64,000 bases of DNA from Patella vulgata (Eukaryota > Mollusca > Gastropoda > Patellidae), in the NCBI RefSeq assembly GCF_932274485.2, contig NC_065881.2:48308702-48372701 (forward strand). The letters are read 5' to 3'. The notes beneath the pieces were generated by a model, which was given only the letters and a program-made list of their open reading frames with translations, had not been told where the DNA came from and made no database searches. The position numbers and the translations under genes are program-made. Every line of letters starts with the position of its first letter. The first letter of the stretch is position 1. Of the stretch, positions 11,349 through 25,700 are shown piece after piece.

Positions 11349-13784
11349 TTCAGCCTGATAATTCTCTCTACGCCCTTCACCTCACCTCATGATATTGAGA
11401 AAATTTGATGATTGCATCCAATGATTTAGCTGTGGCCGACTCCAACCAATTATTAATGCAGTTGTATGTTTATTGCTGATTGACATTGACAGTATATTCT
11501 GAAATGATTATTTTTATCACTTTAGACATTTGATTAAAACTACAAATAAAGATAGGGATATGAAAGGTATTTTACTATTTTGAAGTGTCCCTTTTATTCT
11601 TAATACACTATTCCTCTATTGGGGCTTTGGGTGAGGTTAGAATTTAAAGAATAGGCCTTCAATGTGATCAAATTTAAGTCCAAAGGTCACCTTGCGCAAT
11701 ATTTATTGAAGTGGCAAAAAGATTGCAAAGTTCACAACTCATGGACATAGACTGCTTAAATATATGCTTTCAATATTATTTTTATGTGTACGCAACATTA
11801 TAATTATGTCAATAGTACTTTCTTAATAAACAATGTGACTGTCGGTCATACGATAAATATTATGTCCGTTGCTATACACTAAGTTGTGAAGATCGATTTT
11901 ATTGTTTTGAGACGAAAGGGGGAGAACTCTTGGGTCAAACACCGTCAGATAATTCTCTCGATTGGACCTGTTGACTCTGATCCGATTTTGGACATTTATT
12001 AGAGCTAAATCACGTCCTTACGGGCATGCATGGACACATTTTATAGTGTAGACCTGGAATAAATATATTTTACTGTAAGTAGTCACTTTTCTTGCATTTT
12101 ATCGATTGCCAATGTTTTGGTGTAGCTGCTTTAGGCCATCCTTGCGTGTTTATATTGTATTAGTCCATTCAATCGCATTTATTTGTAGTAAATATACCGG
12201 AAAGCCAATTCTTCCGGTTCTGGAACAAAACGTGACACAAAGGCAGTGTTAAAAGTATGATATTGGGTTTTCAAATTATTTAAACTGATTGTTTCAATGT
12301 AGGCCATTGGTGTTTTCTTTGATCTCGCATCTGAAAATTATGATTATTTATATAACACGATTTACGAGCGAATGATCGCCTCTTAAATTATTGCACCATT
12401 AACCTATAGTATACATAGGCTTATCAGTTTATAATTTATATGTATACATTTTTATAATAAATTATAAGGAGGTTCAGAGTATTTGATATAATGCTTTCTT
12501 CTTCAGCCAAATTATATATCCTATTTTTCCTTAAATCTCTTCTTTTTTTTCTTTTTTTTCTTTTTTCGTTTTCTGTATGTAACTCCTTATATTTCTTATT
12601 TTTCCATCTCGTAGATTCCTTCTTTCATTTTCCATCTCTTAGATTCATTTTTACATTTTCCATCTCTTTAGAAATTATATTCATATATTAAACCAAGAAT
12701 GGATGCTGGGAATATACATAAAAGGGTATTATTTAGCTATTTCTGGATATTGTTTTTTTTTAACTAATTTTATTCCCGCACCTAATTTTCGTTTAAAGCA
12801 CCTTTTTTTAGTCAGTCGTTTAGTTACCTGTCAGGCTTAAAATGCCTATTTGATGTTTCCAAACGCACGAACATGTACAATTGTATTTAATTAATCGTTG
12901 GCTTGGAATATTTAACGATTTGCACATAATATACAATTTATCCATTCGCCAAACAGTAAATCAAGAAATTTAATAATTCACCGATAAAACAGCGAAGCCA
13001 TGAAAAATGAAATTATTTGATTATATTCATTTTAAATAGTGGATTAGAATCCCCGACCCACACCTTTGATCCTTTCAATAAATATAGATTAAACAACACA
13101 GATGGGAATACTGAACTATCTGCATGTTCTATTTATTATTTGATAAAATGGTTTATTTCTTATACAGGGAGGCCTTTGTGACTGTGACTGTAACTGTAAC
13201 TGACCTGTCGAGAACCCTCTCTTTGGCTTTTGTATTATAAAGAAAAAAGCTAAGAACGTTATTCAGTTTAAGGCATTATTTACTGGCACAATAACCAAAA
13301 CATGTCCCTTCGATATTGTGAATGACAAGGTCGACTTGATCGGCCTTAGCGGATTATCATTATAAAATATTATCTTTGGCTGTATAATAATAATCTTTAA
13401 CACGTGCAAATATCAGGTAGTATATCACAAATATTTACATACCTTTATAGTTTATAATTGTTAAATACCAGATTTTACCAATACACACCAAAGCTATTGT
13501 TTGCCGAGTTATTTTTTTTTTACTTCCCTGTTCTGTTATGACAAAGCTTGTTCTATTTGGTTGGTTGAGATTACCTAGCAAAAAAGAAAATTCATATAAA
13601 ATCTGCATTGACATTCAATGATTGCAAAGTACTTGGCGCCTATCATATTGAGTACGGATACAGTTTGTTTCCTAGTTTTATGACCCCTTCAAAGTTAATA
13701 TAAATTACATAAGTTTAAAAAAATGTAACATTAATTTATTTTCTGTTGGCGCTGTTTCAGTTCTTGAACTTAGTGCCTCTAACC

Positions 13785-16700
13785 ATGCCCACCAACTTCA
13801 GAGGTCAGAGTTATTCAAAGATTAAAAAGGACTGTTTGAGTAAAGGTGCTTTATTTGAAGATCCAGAATTTCCAGCTAATAATAAATCACTGTTCAACTC
13901 CAAGATTGACAAAGATATAGAGTGGAAACGCCCAAAGGTACAATAATCTATATCTATGTATTGTTATGCATATTGCTATTGGTAGAACTGAAAGTATAAA
14001 TTATACTCCTCTGGGATAAAAGAATTGAAAAATAAATCAAAAATCCTTTCCCGAGATAAAGAAATTGAAATAAATCAATCCACAATCGATTATTTTGTAT
14101 GGGTATATTATTTAATTACGGATTAATTAATTGCAGAAAGACAGCAACTCTGAATGGCAAAAATCAATATCTTCGATAAATAAGATCGTGGGTTTCCATT
14201 TTACAGCCGCTATAACCCGTAATTCGTTTTAAAGTTACTCCGTGTTGAGGATTTAGAAATAGACAAACGCCTTTTGATCTTAATTTTTCTTTTATTTATC
14301 TTTTAATTTTTTAATCTACTAATTCATAATGCAAATTCTGGGCATGGCAAATAGAAGTTATTTGTATAATATAATTCTTAGATGTAGATTAAAACTTTTA
14401 TGATTAATTTGTAAATCAAACAAATTTATTTGGAACTTTGCCTAGAGATTGAATACAAATTCGTAAATGACATTACCTTTTTTTTTTCTTTTTTCTTTTT
14501 TGGACTAATGACTTTAACTTTTATTTTTCTATCAGGAATTATGTAAAGTACCTAAGTTGGTTGTAGAAGGTGTTAGTTGTGATGATTTAAATCAAGGGGA
14601 AATTGGTAATACCTGGTTTGTTACAGCATGTTCTAGTCTAGCTAGAGAACCGAAATTATGGCAAAAGGTAATGTTACATAAAGAATAATCTGTAACTAAA
14701 GCAGTGGAGTTTAACGTCAAAACACTAAGTCGAGCTATGAGTGACTTGATAATTGCTACGATCACTTACCACCATATAACTTGTGGAAATATAGACATGA
14801 TTTGGGGACTTTTCGCCAACCCTAAACTCAAAGTTGTCTTGCAAATATAGCATCACAAGATCAGGATACCATTTTTACAGACTTCCATCCCAAATTAAAC
14901 AGTTGTATCTCTAAAATATATCTGGAACCCCTCTTTTAAAAGATTTCCGTTTAATAAAACCTATATGTTATAAAGTATTTAATCTTATTATTAGGTGGTC
15001 ACCAACCATAAAGAACAAGAATGGGATGACAAGAACCAGTATGCTGGTATATTTAGGTTCATGTTTTGGAGATTTGGAGATTGGTTGGAAGTTGTTATAG
15101 ACGACAGATTGCCAACAAAAGACGGAAAACTAGTGTTCTGCCATTCAAAATCGCGTAATGAATTTTGGAGCGCTCTGCTTGAAAAGGCTTATGCAAAGTA
15201 AGTTAATATGGTCCTACTTTACTTGCACGCCAATGTGTAAGCGGAAGCTCGATTTTTCGTCCCATCCGAATCCCTAGACACTGTTCTTGCCAGGCCGTAA
15301 GGAACTTTCTCAGTCAACACCGGAACGAACCCGAGACCACATGGTTAGCCAGCCAGTGTCTTATTCACTGCGCCACCGCGACCCACCCTGGTGAAACAGA
15401 CGTACACAGTAAATACAAGGATGAAAATATCTTCTGAAATGTTTATAGTGACAGCGAATTTCAAACTGTTTGGCACACAAAATTTGACATCCAGATACAT
15501 AGACCATGTCAAACATTAATTATTAGTCCCTTTAAATTCCACACCCCACATAATGTTTGAAGTGTAAGATAGAAAATGAAATATCAATAAACATTATATA
15601 ATCAATACTGTATCTAATAGGTTTTTCCATGTTCTCATTAATTGCAAAACTGTGAAATTGCACAATTATCGGACGTTGATTTTTTTAAACCAGGAAGAAA
15701 ACCCGCATGGAATAAATTTGACTAGATTGGAATGATATTTTCCCTGTAAAATCCATAAAGCACCATACATTATAAATATAATAAAAATGAAATGAAATGG
15801 GGTTTAACGCCCTACATTTCTGCTCAAGCAGGTGAAGACGGACATACGCCATACAGTAGTATGCTAACGTGTACACGGAAACTTAATTGTCCGTCCCAGT
15901 ATTGGCAGTTGAAGTTTCCCTAGATTTTCCAGTGTTTTTTCCCCTTGTCAGTATAGTGCACAACGGAGGGCCTGTCAAGGATAAGGTCTAGTCGTTCGGA
16001 TGAGACAAAAAACTGGATGTTGTTCCTTGCGAGGACTGGAGCCGCGGTGGCCCAGTGTTGGCAGTGGAAGGAGAGCCTGTTAAGGATAAGATCTAGTCGT
16101 ACGGATGGGACAAAAAAACTGAGGTTCGGTGTACACGTTGTCGTGCACGTAAAAGAACCACTGACCGTTAGAATGTCCCTTATAACACACTGTACGGCGT
16201 ATGATCTTGTCCATTACTGGCATTAGACCAGTCGTTACAGAATAGTAGAACGTTAAACCTCATTTCATTTCATTTCCTTGTCAGACTCACCGCTCTGTAC
16301 CACAGAAGAAAATATCAGACTGAAAAATCTTGAGGAATTTGTCGGCCAATACAAGGATCGAGCCCTGGACCTCCTGATTAATACACCGGCGCCTTACTTA
16401 CTGAGAGACTCTGCGAATATAATCAAACAAAATAAATAATCAGTGGTTGCCAGACAAGATACGCCCACATTTTGCAACAGATGGACAGAGAACAGCTAAA
16501 ACAAAAACGTGATTTTTTTCATACAATCAGTAGCCATAATCCAGGTCTGAAATGCGCGAATATCGAAATGGGCTGAGATTTTTGGGATATACAGATATAT
16601 TTTAAGTTTCATAAAAATCGGATAAAAATTATGATCTCTATAGAGGGTCCACAAACTTCGTATTACATACTTTTACACAATTTGCGTACAAGGAGCGGCC

Positions 16701-19700
16701 ATTTTGTCGGAAAGCTACGTTTGAACTCAACCTTCATTATGGTGATAGAATTAAACGGTTTTTAAATGTGGGCGTATAAAAAACCCCAACCTATATACCA
16801 GTACAGTGCAGCCGCCCCTAGATTACTCTTATGTACGAAATGATGCAGTCATGTTGACTGGTTTGGTTCGAGTATATAAGCTATACAATTACGTCGATAA
16901 TTTTTATATTATATTATGTCGTCCCAGTTCTTAGAAAAATGTAGAATGGTATAGAATCTGCATTTCTGATTTTGGAGAAACAACTCAAGATATATAGCAC
17001 AGTACTTTGTGTTTTGATTAAGCTGATCTCGGGTTGTTTTGATATAATATTAAATAATAGATACTGGTATTAAATAATTTAATGTTTAAATGCCATTAAC
17101 AAATATCGCTTAGGCTAAGACTGGCTCAACTGCATGCCTATCAAGTGTTTATGTTGTTTTTTTCCGCTTCGAACTAAATACAGAAGAAATCAATATTACT
17201 AGGTTCAATAAAAGTATTCGCCATTGACGTCTTTTATGGAACAAGAAGTGTGTTTATTCGCTGCTATGAAACCGTTCATCACATTAGATAACATCACCAT
17301 GGTGATTCAAAATAATCAAAAGTAACAATTCGTGCTTATTATAGAAAAACTATTAAATATAGATGAAATAATTCATGGCTGAGTCCGGATAAACCATTTG
17401 AATTGATATTTTGGAATATACAATAACGTTAAATATCATAAAGATGCTTTAGATCAGAAGGTCCGTCATTGAGTCAAGTGACGTACTGGTTTCGATTCCC
17501 CGTTTGAACGTGAAAAGGAGTAAGGTCGCTTGTCCAACCTCGTGGGTTTTCTCCGGTTTCCTCCCACTGCTAAAGACCCCTACGCGCAACAAATTCTTGA
17601 AATGAATTTGAACCATGTTAGTTTGTCTCGATGAGTGGACGCTAAACCACATTTCTCCTTTTCTGATAAAGATGCATATGATATTCATATGATTTTCCGG
17701 CATGGTTTTCCCTTATCGGTTGTACAGGTCGGAGTCTTAATTGTTCGGATGTACACATTGGCGTGCACGTAGAAGAACCCTTGACAGTTGGAATTCGAAA
17801 AAAAAGTAGGCCGTAGCGCCGCTGTTCGGGATAAATTCCTCTCAAAGCACACTGCATGGCATGTGCCCTTCTTTAGTAGCCCAGGTGGAGCAGACAAGTA
17901 GGACTTTAAAATATCATTTCATTTCGTACACAGGGCACAATTCTATGGAATACATTAACTGTTTATTCAGAGAAGCCAAGTCGAAACGTCGCTCAGTGAT
18001 AAACAGTAATTGTATTCCATAGAATTGTATCATATACTGGCATTTTAAACGGGTTCCTTGCCAAGCCATATTTCATGGAAATAAAAATGAACTACACATT
18101 TATTACAGAATGTACGGAGATTATGAATCCTTAGAATGCGGAACTGTAGCTGACTCGTTAGTAGATTTTACCAGTGGCGTATCGGAGAAATTAGAAACAG
18201 CTAAATTACGACAAAATGCAGATCCAGATAGCTATTCAGCTTTATTTACCAAGTTATCAGAAGCCCAGGAAAACAGAGCTTTAATATCATGTAGTATTGT
18301 GGTAAATATTGTCACGATTTTTAACTTTATCGTAGTTCACAATATGATCTATGCGCAGCGCAGACACGGCGAATAGAGTTTATTTTTGCCAGGGTAAAAC
18401 AGGTAGTTTATCATTAAAAACAGATTCAACAAGAATACCCACACACAAATACAGCATATTACACCAGACCTATATATTTAACAGAAAGTAAATACAGACA
18501 TCTCCATAATGATTATACTATATTTAGCCATGTAATTATATAAATTTATATATTTCTATGTATGTACATTACCATTATTATCACCTAATTAACACAATCT
18601 TGTCCAGTGATCGTAAAGAACGAGTAACATTCACAACGAAACCGTTGTTTGGGTAACTAATTACCTGCAACTAAAGGCGTACCATGCTATTTTCTGTTTA
18701 TTAATAATAATACCCAGAACATATTGGCAATGTATATATTAGATTCCTGCGTCTGGGTTGTATAGGAATCCGTTGATAAGTAGACGATAAAATTATATTA
18801 AAACAGTTGTCCTAGCAAATTCCGTTTTTTAATACGCCCGGTGTACTGAGAAAAATTACATAAAACATTATTTTTCATATACTTCTAAATAAGTGTAACG
18901 ATGGCTTTCGGCTGTCCAGCCAAAGTTCTATTTCCAAATGTTGCATAGGAAACACTAGGACATGAATCACTATATATGTTAGTCTCAAAATAGTCGAAAT
19001 ATTGTGTTAAACTCCATTTAGGCCGTGTGTTAGACCAATGTCTCTCAGTTATGGATATATCCGTCATCTTCATTTACGTCGATTGACAAACTGTTCAGTA
19101 TGAATAATTGAAATGTAATAAAAGAAATGTGGAGTTATGCAATTGGGTAATTCTGGCTAATGAGAATTTTTTATCTTATTTTTTGCATATACATGTATAT
19201 AGGCTATATATTAGATCTGTCGTAGAATATATACACACACTGAATGATACTTAAAACTATTTGATTAGCTCTCGAATAATATCGTTCAATGATAAATATA
19301 AATATCAGGTTACACTAACCTTTTATGGTGCATAATATTTCCAGTATGTTACATGTACATTATGAACTATCTCATCTCCTACTTCGACGAAAACGATAGA
19401 TGTATATGTACTTATTGAAAGGGTCTGAGTGAGCATTGTACAAATAGTTTCTTTTGAGATTAACATAATTTCTCTTTCTTTCATTTATACAATTCCAACT
19501 GCCGAGTCATTATTTGTATACATAAACTAAGCTAGACTGTCTATATAGACGATTTCGAATCCCCGGTTGTACGTGACAAGGAGTAGGGTCGCCTGTCCAA
19601 CCTCGTGGGTTTTCTCCGGGTCCTCCGGTTTCCTCCCACTGCTAAAGACCCCTACGCGCAAGCGAATTATTGAAATAAAATCAAACCATATGTTAGTCCC

Positions 19701-22700
19701 GAAATGACCTAGTTTGTGTCGCGTGGACGTTAAACCCCATCTCTCTCTCTATATATATATAGACGACTACCAACAATTAGGAATTAGGGTTCCGCATATT
19801 CTCGCCGTGAGACTAGTCCAACATTGAACAAGTTACCACAACTATAGCTCATTTCGGGTTTTACGTGGTAATGGGTTAGTGACCACAAACGAATTAGTGA
19901 CAGTTTGACAGACCTAAAATCCCAAACCTAAGTAAATTGTTTTGCTAGCGTAAGTCACATCTGATAAAGGTAAGCCTTGCATAGGCCTACCGTCATCACT
20001 GTATCGCATTTATAGTTTGTAATATTTCTGTTCATTTTGATTGCAGTGTGCTACACCAGAAGTAGGCTCATACACAGAACAAGGTTTAGTATTAGGACAT
20101 GGTTATAATGTTACAGATGTTAGATATGTTGAAGTTAGTCGTAGTTTACAAGGTACCATTGGTACAAGTGAACTATATTTAATTCGTCTCTTTAATCCCT
20201 GGGGTTCTAGAGAATGGAATGGTCCTTGGTCTGACGAGTGAGTATCTTTATTATACATTACACAGTGTTGATATATTGGGAAATGGTATCGAAAAGGTGA
20301 CCAATAAATTATAAGCTGAAGCCTTATTTCATAGGAAATTATCCATTATTGGATGCTAAAACTGTATTCCATGTTGGATTATTATGGGCCCGTTTTTAAT
20401 TGGATTTTCTTTTAGAATCTGCAAGCTAATGTATGTTAATGTTTCTCTTTTTAGTTCTGAAGAATGGAAACGGGTTAATCAGATGCAATGGGAGAAAATG
20501 GGAGTTAAATTTGAACATGAGGGAGAATTTTGGTAAATGAGTTATTATAAAGAAATAGCAGTTTAGCTAAGAAAAAACGAGGTCTCGTGTACACGTAGGA
20601 CATAAGTAGTACGCGTAAGACTAGATACGTGTAGGTGGAAACGCTGTTGCCGGGACAAAGTTCTTATCCAGAACCTTGATAGTCTCAAATTGAACAAGGC
20701 ATTGTATTGGCGAGACGTTAATCATTTCTATCCATTCGTGTTTTTAATCTGTTACCCAGTGACGCGGTCAGACTGAAAGATGTCCTGGGGGAAATATGAG
20801 ATTATTTCGCTGACATTTCGCCGGTAAATTTCTAGATCATACTAGAAGGACATGTACTGTTATAGGGACCATATTTTTTAAAAAAAATAATGTACCACCC
20901 ATCTCTACTGCACCAGCTTCCTCTGCTGCCTCACCCACCCCTACTGCTTCAACTTCCTCTGTTGTCTCACACATCGCTACTGCATCATCTTCCTTTGCTG
21001 TTGTCTCACCCACTATACTGCATTAAATTCTTCTGTTGTTCAGCAAAGTCCTACTATTCCATCCATGTCGACTGTTCAACACTCCTCGTCTATGCATGTT
21101 ACAACCATTTAGATTTTGTTTGCCGTCAGACACAATGTTGGTGTCTTTGACGTAATCTTATATGGTGCTATTTTAAAGAGCATCCGAACATCGACGTGCT
21201 GGATTATGGTGTTAAATATGTGTAATAATTATTATTTCAGGATGTCGTTTGAAGATTTTATTCAACATTTTACCTATGTCGATATCTGTCATTTCGTCAA
21301 CACATCATTTTTCTCTATCAAGAAAACCTGGTCAGAATCTATCATGCATTCAGAATGGAATCATAATGGTAGAAATGGCGGTGGGGTAGTCAATTCTCAA
21401 TCGTTTCTCAGTAACCCTCAGGTGCGTATAATATGGTATTGAATGATTATTATATGATAGAATAAAGAGATATGACTAGGTCCTGTATACAGTTTAACAT
21501 TGCAAGTATTCGGTCCAAACACACAGAATACTGTAGTTTGCTCTTATTGAGCCATGTGCAGTCGAGAACGGGAAGCATTATATACGATGACAAATAAATT
21601 TCAAAATTATGATAGTCTTAGTGGGTGGCAGGATACGCTTATTCTTTTCGGAACAACGGATACTACTTAATTATTTGGGTTTTAACCACTTTGATACAGT
21701 TCACTGGTAAAATTCAAGCACCATAATCAATTACTTTAGTGTGGTAATCTGATCAACGTGAGAAAGTCTTCAATTTGTTGTTCGTTTTCTTTCGTTGTAT
21801 TCTCCATATTTTATATTTTACCATACTCAGCACGTGACAATTTAAAGGATGTCCTTTAAATTAGACCAATTAATAATTGTCCACTGATGTATTTATAATT
21901 ATAAACTCATTAAAGTTTTGTGCATAACTTATTCTGTACTTTATATTTTACTTAACATATGACACGTTTGACTTCTATATTGGTTATTATGAAACTCAGA
22001 GAATAATCAAAGTATCACCCATTTCTGTATATTTGACCAATATTTTAATTGGTTTATCAACAGTTTTTATTTGATATCAACTCTATCAATGATAAGATAA
22101 TGGTATCATTAGAACAACATGATATAGATGCTGGAAGACAAACGTTTGGTCAGAATATAAATACTATTGGTTTTCATATAATGAAGGTGGGTGATATTAT
22201 TAACAAATTATTTAGGATGGTCAGTTGTTTGAGTGGTCTGACACTAACCGTTCAGACCACACAGTCTATCACTGGATTTGATACCAAGGTCTACGGGGTA
22301 GGGTCGCCTGTCGAACCTCGTGGGTTTTCTCCGGGTACTCCTGTTTATATTCAATTAAGCTGATGGTTTCTAAATGCAGCTATAACCCGTTCATATAAAA
22401 TATTATTATCTTACCATTTTACTGGTATTGTACCGACATTTTTCATTACTAAGAATGTTGAGATCGTCATGATACAGAACTCATATTGTTATTAAAACCT
22501 TTTTGTTGCCTGTCCAACCTCGTGGGTTTTCTCCGGGTCCTCCGGTTTCCTCCCACAGCTAACCGTTCAGACCACACAGTCTATCACTGGATTTGATACC
22601 AAGGTCTACGGGGTAGGGTCGCCTGTCGAACCTCGTGGGTTTTCTCCGGGTACTCCTGTTTATATTCAATTAAGCTGATGGTTTCTAAATGTAGCTATAA

Positions 22701-25700
22701 CCCGTTCATATAACATATTATTATCTTACCATTTTACTGGTATTGTACCGACATTTTTCATTACTGAGAATGTTGAGATCGTCATGATACAGAACTCATA
22801 TTGTTATTAAAACCTTTTTGTTGCCTGTCCAACCTCGTGGGTTTTCTCCGGGTCCCCCGGTTTCCTCCCACAGCTAAAGACCCCTACGCGCAAGCGAATT
22901 ATGGAAATAAAATTGAACCATATGTTAGTCCCGAAATGACCTAGTTTGTGTCCAGTGGACGTTAAACCCCATTTCTCTCTCTCTCTTGCTATTAAAACCT
23001 TGTAGCATATGTAACTGAAATTTTGTATTAGGTATAACTCTGGATATTTTCTTAAACATTTCAACAGTGGCAACGCCTTTTTAACAGCCAGGGTAAATAT
23101 GCTGTTCAAATGGGTGTATGTTTGATGTAGCCTAAAAGTAACTAGATTCTTAATTAGTATACATGGGTTGGGAATAATTTTTGGGAACTCTTAAGTTGTA
23201 GCAGGCTTACAGTCATATTTCTGTAATCTAGAATAGCCGATAAATAATCACAATTAATTATATTTAATTGTTTCATTAGTCTGTACTTTGTTTTAGGTTG
23301 AAGAAAACCGAAAATTCCGAGTACATATACATGGCGAGCTCATGTTTACTTCAGATTATTGCAAAACTCGTAGTGTATTTGGAACGACATCGTTACACCG
23401 AGGTCGATATATAGTTGTACCGACAACTTTTGAACAAGGTCCTGTAGGAAAATTTATGTTACGACTTTATACTGGCAGTTCTTCTGGAGGAAGGTGAGTG
23501 TTCTTGTAGTAAACAATGACAGTGCACTACATGGCACCTTTGAAAAATTGCCCAAATCGAACGTGACCAGTTGGGTGCTTAAAGCCCTAATTACAGTTTT
23601 AATTGTGTTAATCCAACGTCTAACCTTCATATGCCTACACTGAATTATCACAATTTTCAAAATGACCGAAAACATTCCATTACCGCCCATGCTTGATATC
23701 GGATTCATAGTTCTAAAGATATCTGAAATTGACGATAGAATTTTGTCTGAAATTGACGATAGAATTTTGTCTGAAATTGACCATAGAGTCTTAAATAGAC
23801 TACGTCTGAAATCGATAGAGTGTTACATAGACTATGACTGAAATCGACTATAGAGTGTCACGTAGTCTATGACTGAAATGACGATAGAGTATTACATAGA
23901 CTATGACTGAAATCGATGATAGGGTATTAGATAGACCATGACTGAAATCGACTATAGAATATTACAGAGACTGACTAAAATTAACCATATATTATTTACA
24001 TAGAATATACATGTAACTGTAATCCACGATAAAGTATTACATAGAATATAACTGTAATCGACCATAGAGTATCACATAGACTATGACTGAAATCGACTAT
24101 TGGGTATTGCATAGACTATCTAATCACTGAGATCGACCATAGAGTATTACATAGACCATAACTGAAATCGACCATATAAAGTATTATATAGACTAAGACG
24201 GGAAATCCAAAATGAATGATGTTTGTGTATATAATCAAGCATTTGTCTATGTTTTCTTTTTTGTTTTTTTTACGTAACGCATGTAAAACAACGGCTGTTA
24301 TAATTATTATAATTTATTTTAATGCTAACAGTGTGATATCTCCAGTGAAGTAAGTTTTAAATTTGTCAGCGCCTAGCACATTGTATTACACATTCACTCC
24401 TATTTAATCCAAATGTTGCTTTTTATACGCCCACATTTTCATGTGGACGTATATTGTCGCCATTGTTCGTCCGTCCGTCCACAATTTGTTTGATGACACT
24501 CTACAGGTCACAATTTTTATCCGATTTTGACGAAACTTGAAATATAGGTCTATCTCCCAAAGGTCTTGGTTTCTTTCGATATTGGCATGCAGCGGGCCAT
24601 AACTTCATGGATTATGGCTCCTGATTGTACGAAAAATCTCGTTTTTAGCTTGTGGAGACTCTAGGCCTATCTCTCAAAGATCTCGGTTCACAATTTTGAT
24701 CCGATTTTGATGAAACTTCAAATGCATGTTTATAACCCAAAGATCTTGCTAGCTTTTAATATTCGCGCATATTGGATCGTAACTTCCTGAATTATGGCCC
24801 CTGATTGTACGAAAAATCGTATTTTTAGATTTCGTGAAAATCTGACCAAAACTGCCGGACAAAATGGCCGCCCCATATAGGCAAATAGTGTAAAAATATG
24901 GTATATCAAGGTTGTGGACCCTGTAGAGGTCACAATTTTCATCCGATTTTGGTAAAACTTGGAATGCATTTTTATGTCCCAAAGATCTTGGTTCCTTTCG
25001 ATATTCGCGCATATCGGATCGTATTTTCCTGAATTATGGCCCCTGATTGTACGAAAAATCGCGCTTTTAGCTTGTGGTCCCTCTAGAGGTCACAATTGTT
25101 ATCCGTGAAAATCGGACCAAAACTGTCGGACAAAATTCCGTTCGATATTCGCGCAAATCGAATCGTAACTTCCTGAATTATGGCCCTTGATTTCACGAAA
25201 AATTGCGTTGGTCCATATAGAGGTCACAATTTTTATCCGATTTAAAAACAAACCGTTATACACTAATGATGGTTGAGCTCGAATTTCGTGAAAATCGGAC
25301 TAAGACTGACAGACATAATGGCCGTAACTTGTACGCAAATAGTGTAAAAATATGGTATATCAAGGTTATTGACCCTCTAGAGGCACAGTTTTTATCCGAT
25401 TTGGATGAAACTTTAAATATGTTTTTATCATAAAGATCTTGGTTCCTTTTGATAATCACATTATCCGAACGTAACTTCCTGTATTATGGCATTCGTTATA
25501 CTTCAGCCACTCCCCATCTTTGTAGATCTCAAATAAGTCGCAAAAACTACATGTACGTTATAGATTATAATAGAACATTGGTTTATAAAATGTAGCTCTT
25601 AAAGGACAATGTAGGCGTCAGCTAATATTACATATATGATAGATCTTTTCTACGGTTGTAACTCTTTAAATTCTTCAACCGTTTTAAAGATCGTTGTGCT

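Larger units (their letters stand above)
9440..13760. other. Intergenic region between the transposon and CAPN5
   Basis: No host coding exon recognised. It holds a tandem/inverted repeat cluster (10375-10886), a full-length SINE-A (11036-11348) and a T-rich tract (about 12535-12600). The rest is AT-rich unique-looking sequence. A strong acceptor (GCTGTTTCAG, ending at 13760) precedes the CAPN5 start codon, so a non-coding first exon of CAPN5 probably lies somewhere in this interval. Confidence 0.5.

Noticed and set aside
12491-12691. 66-codon Phe/Leu-rich frame
   Set aside because: Artefact of a T-rich tract; no start context, no splice logic.
14536-14667. CAPN5 as a pseudogene because of the lost catalytic Cys
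   Set aside because: All twelve exons are open, splice sites are intact and the remaining motifs are conserved; loss of activity alone does not make it a pseudogene.
17976-17995. Possible hammerhead ribozyme core (GTCGAAACGTC) in the hairpin loop
   Set aside because: The required CUGANGA element is not present and no stem II/III arrangement could be drawn.
20890-21150. 86-codon Leu/His/Pro-rich frame
   Set aside because: Translation of a minisatellite in CAPN5 intron 6.
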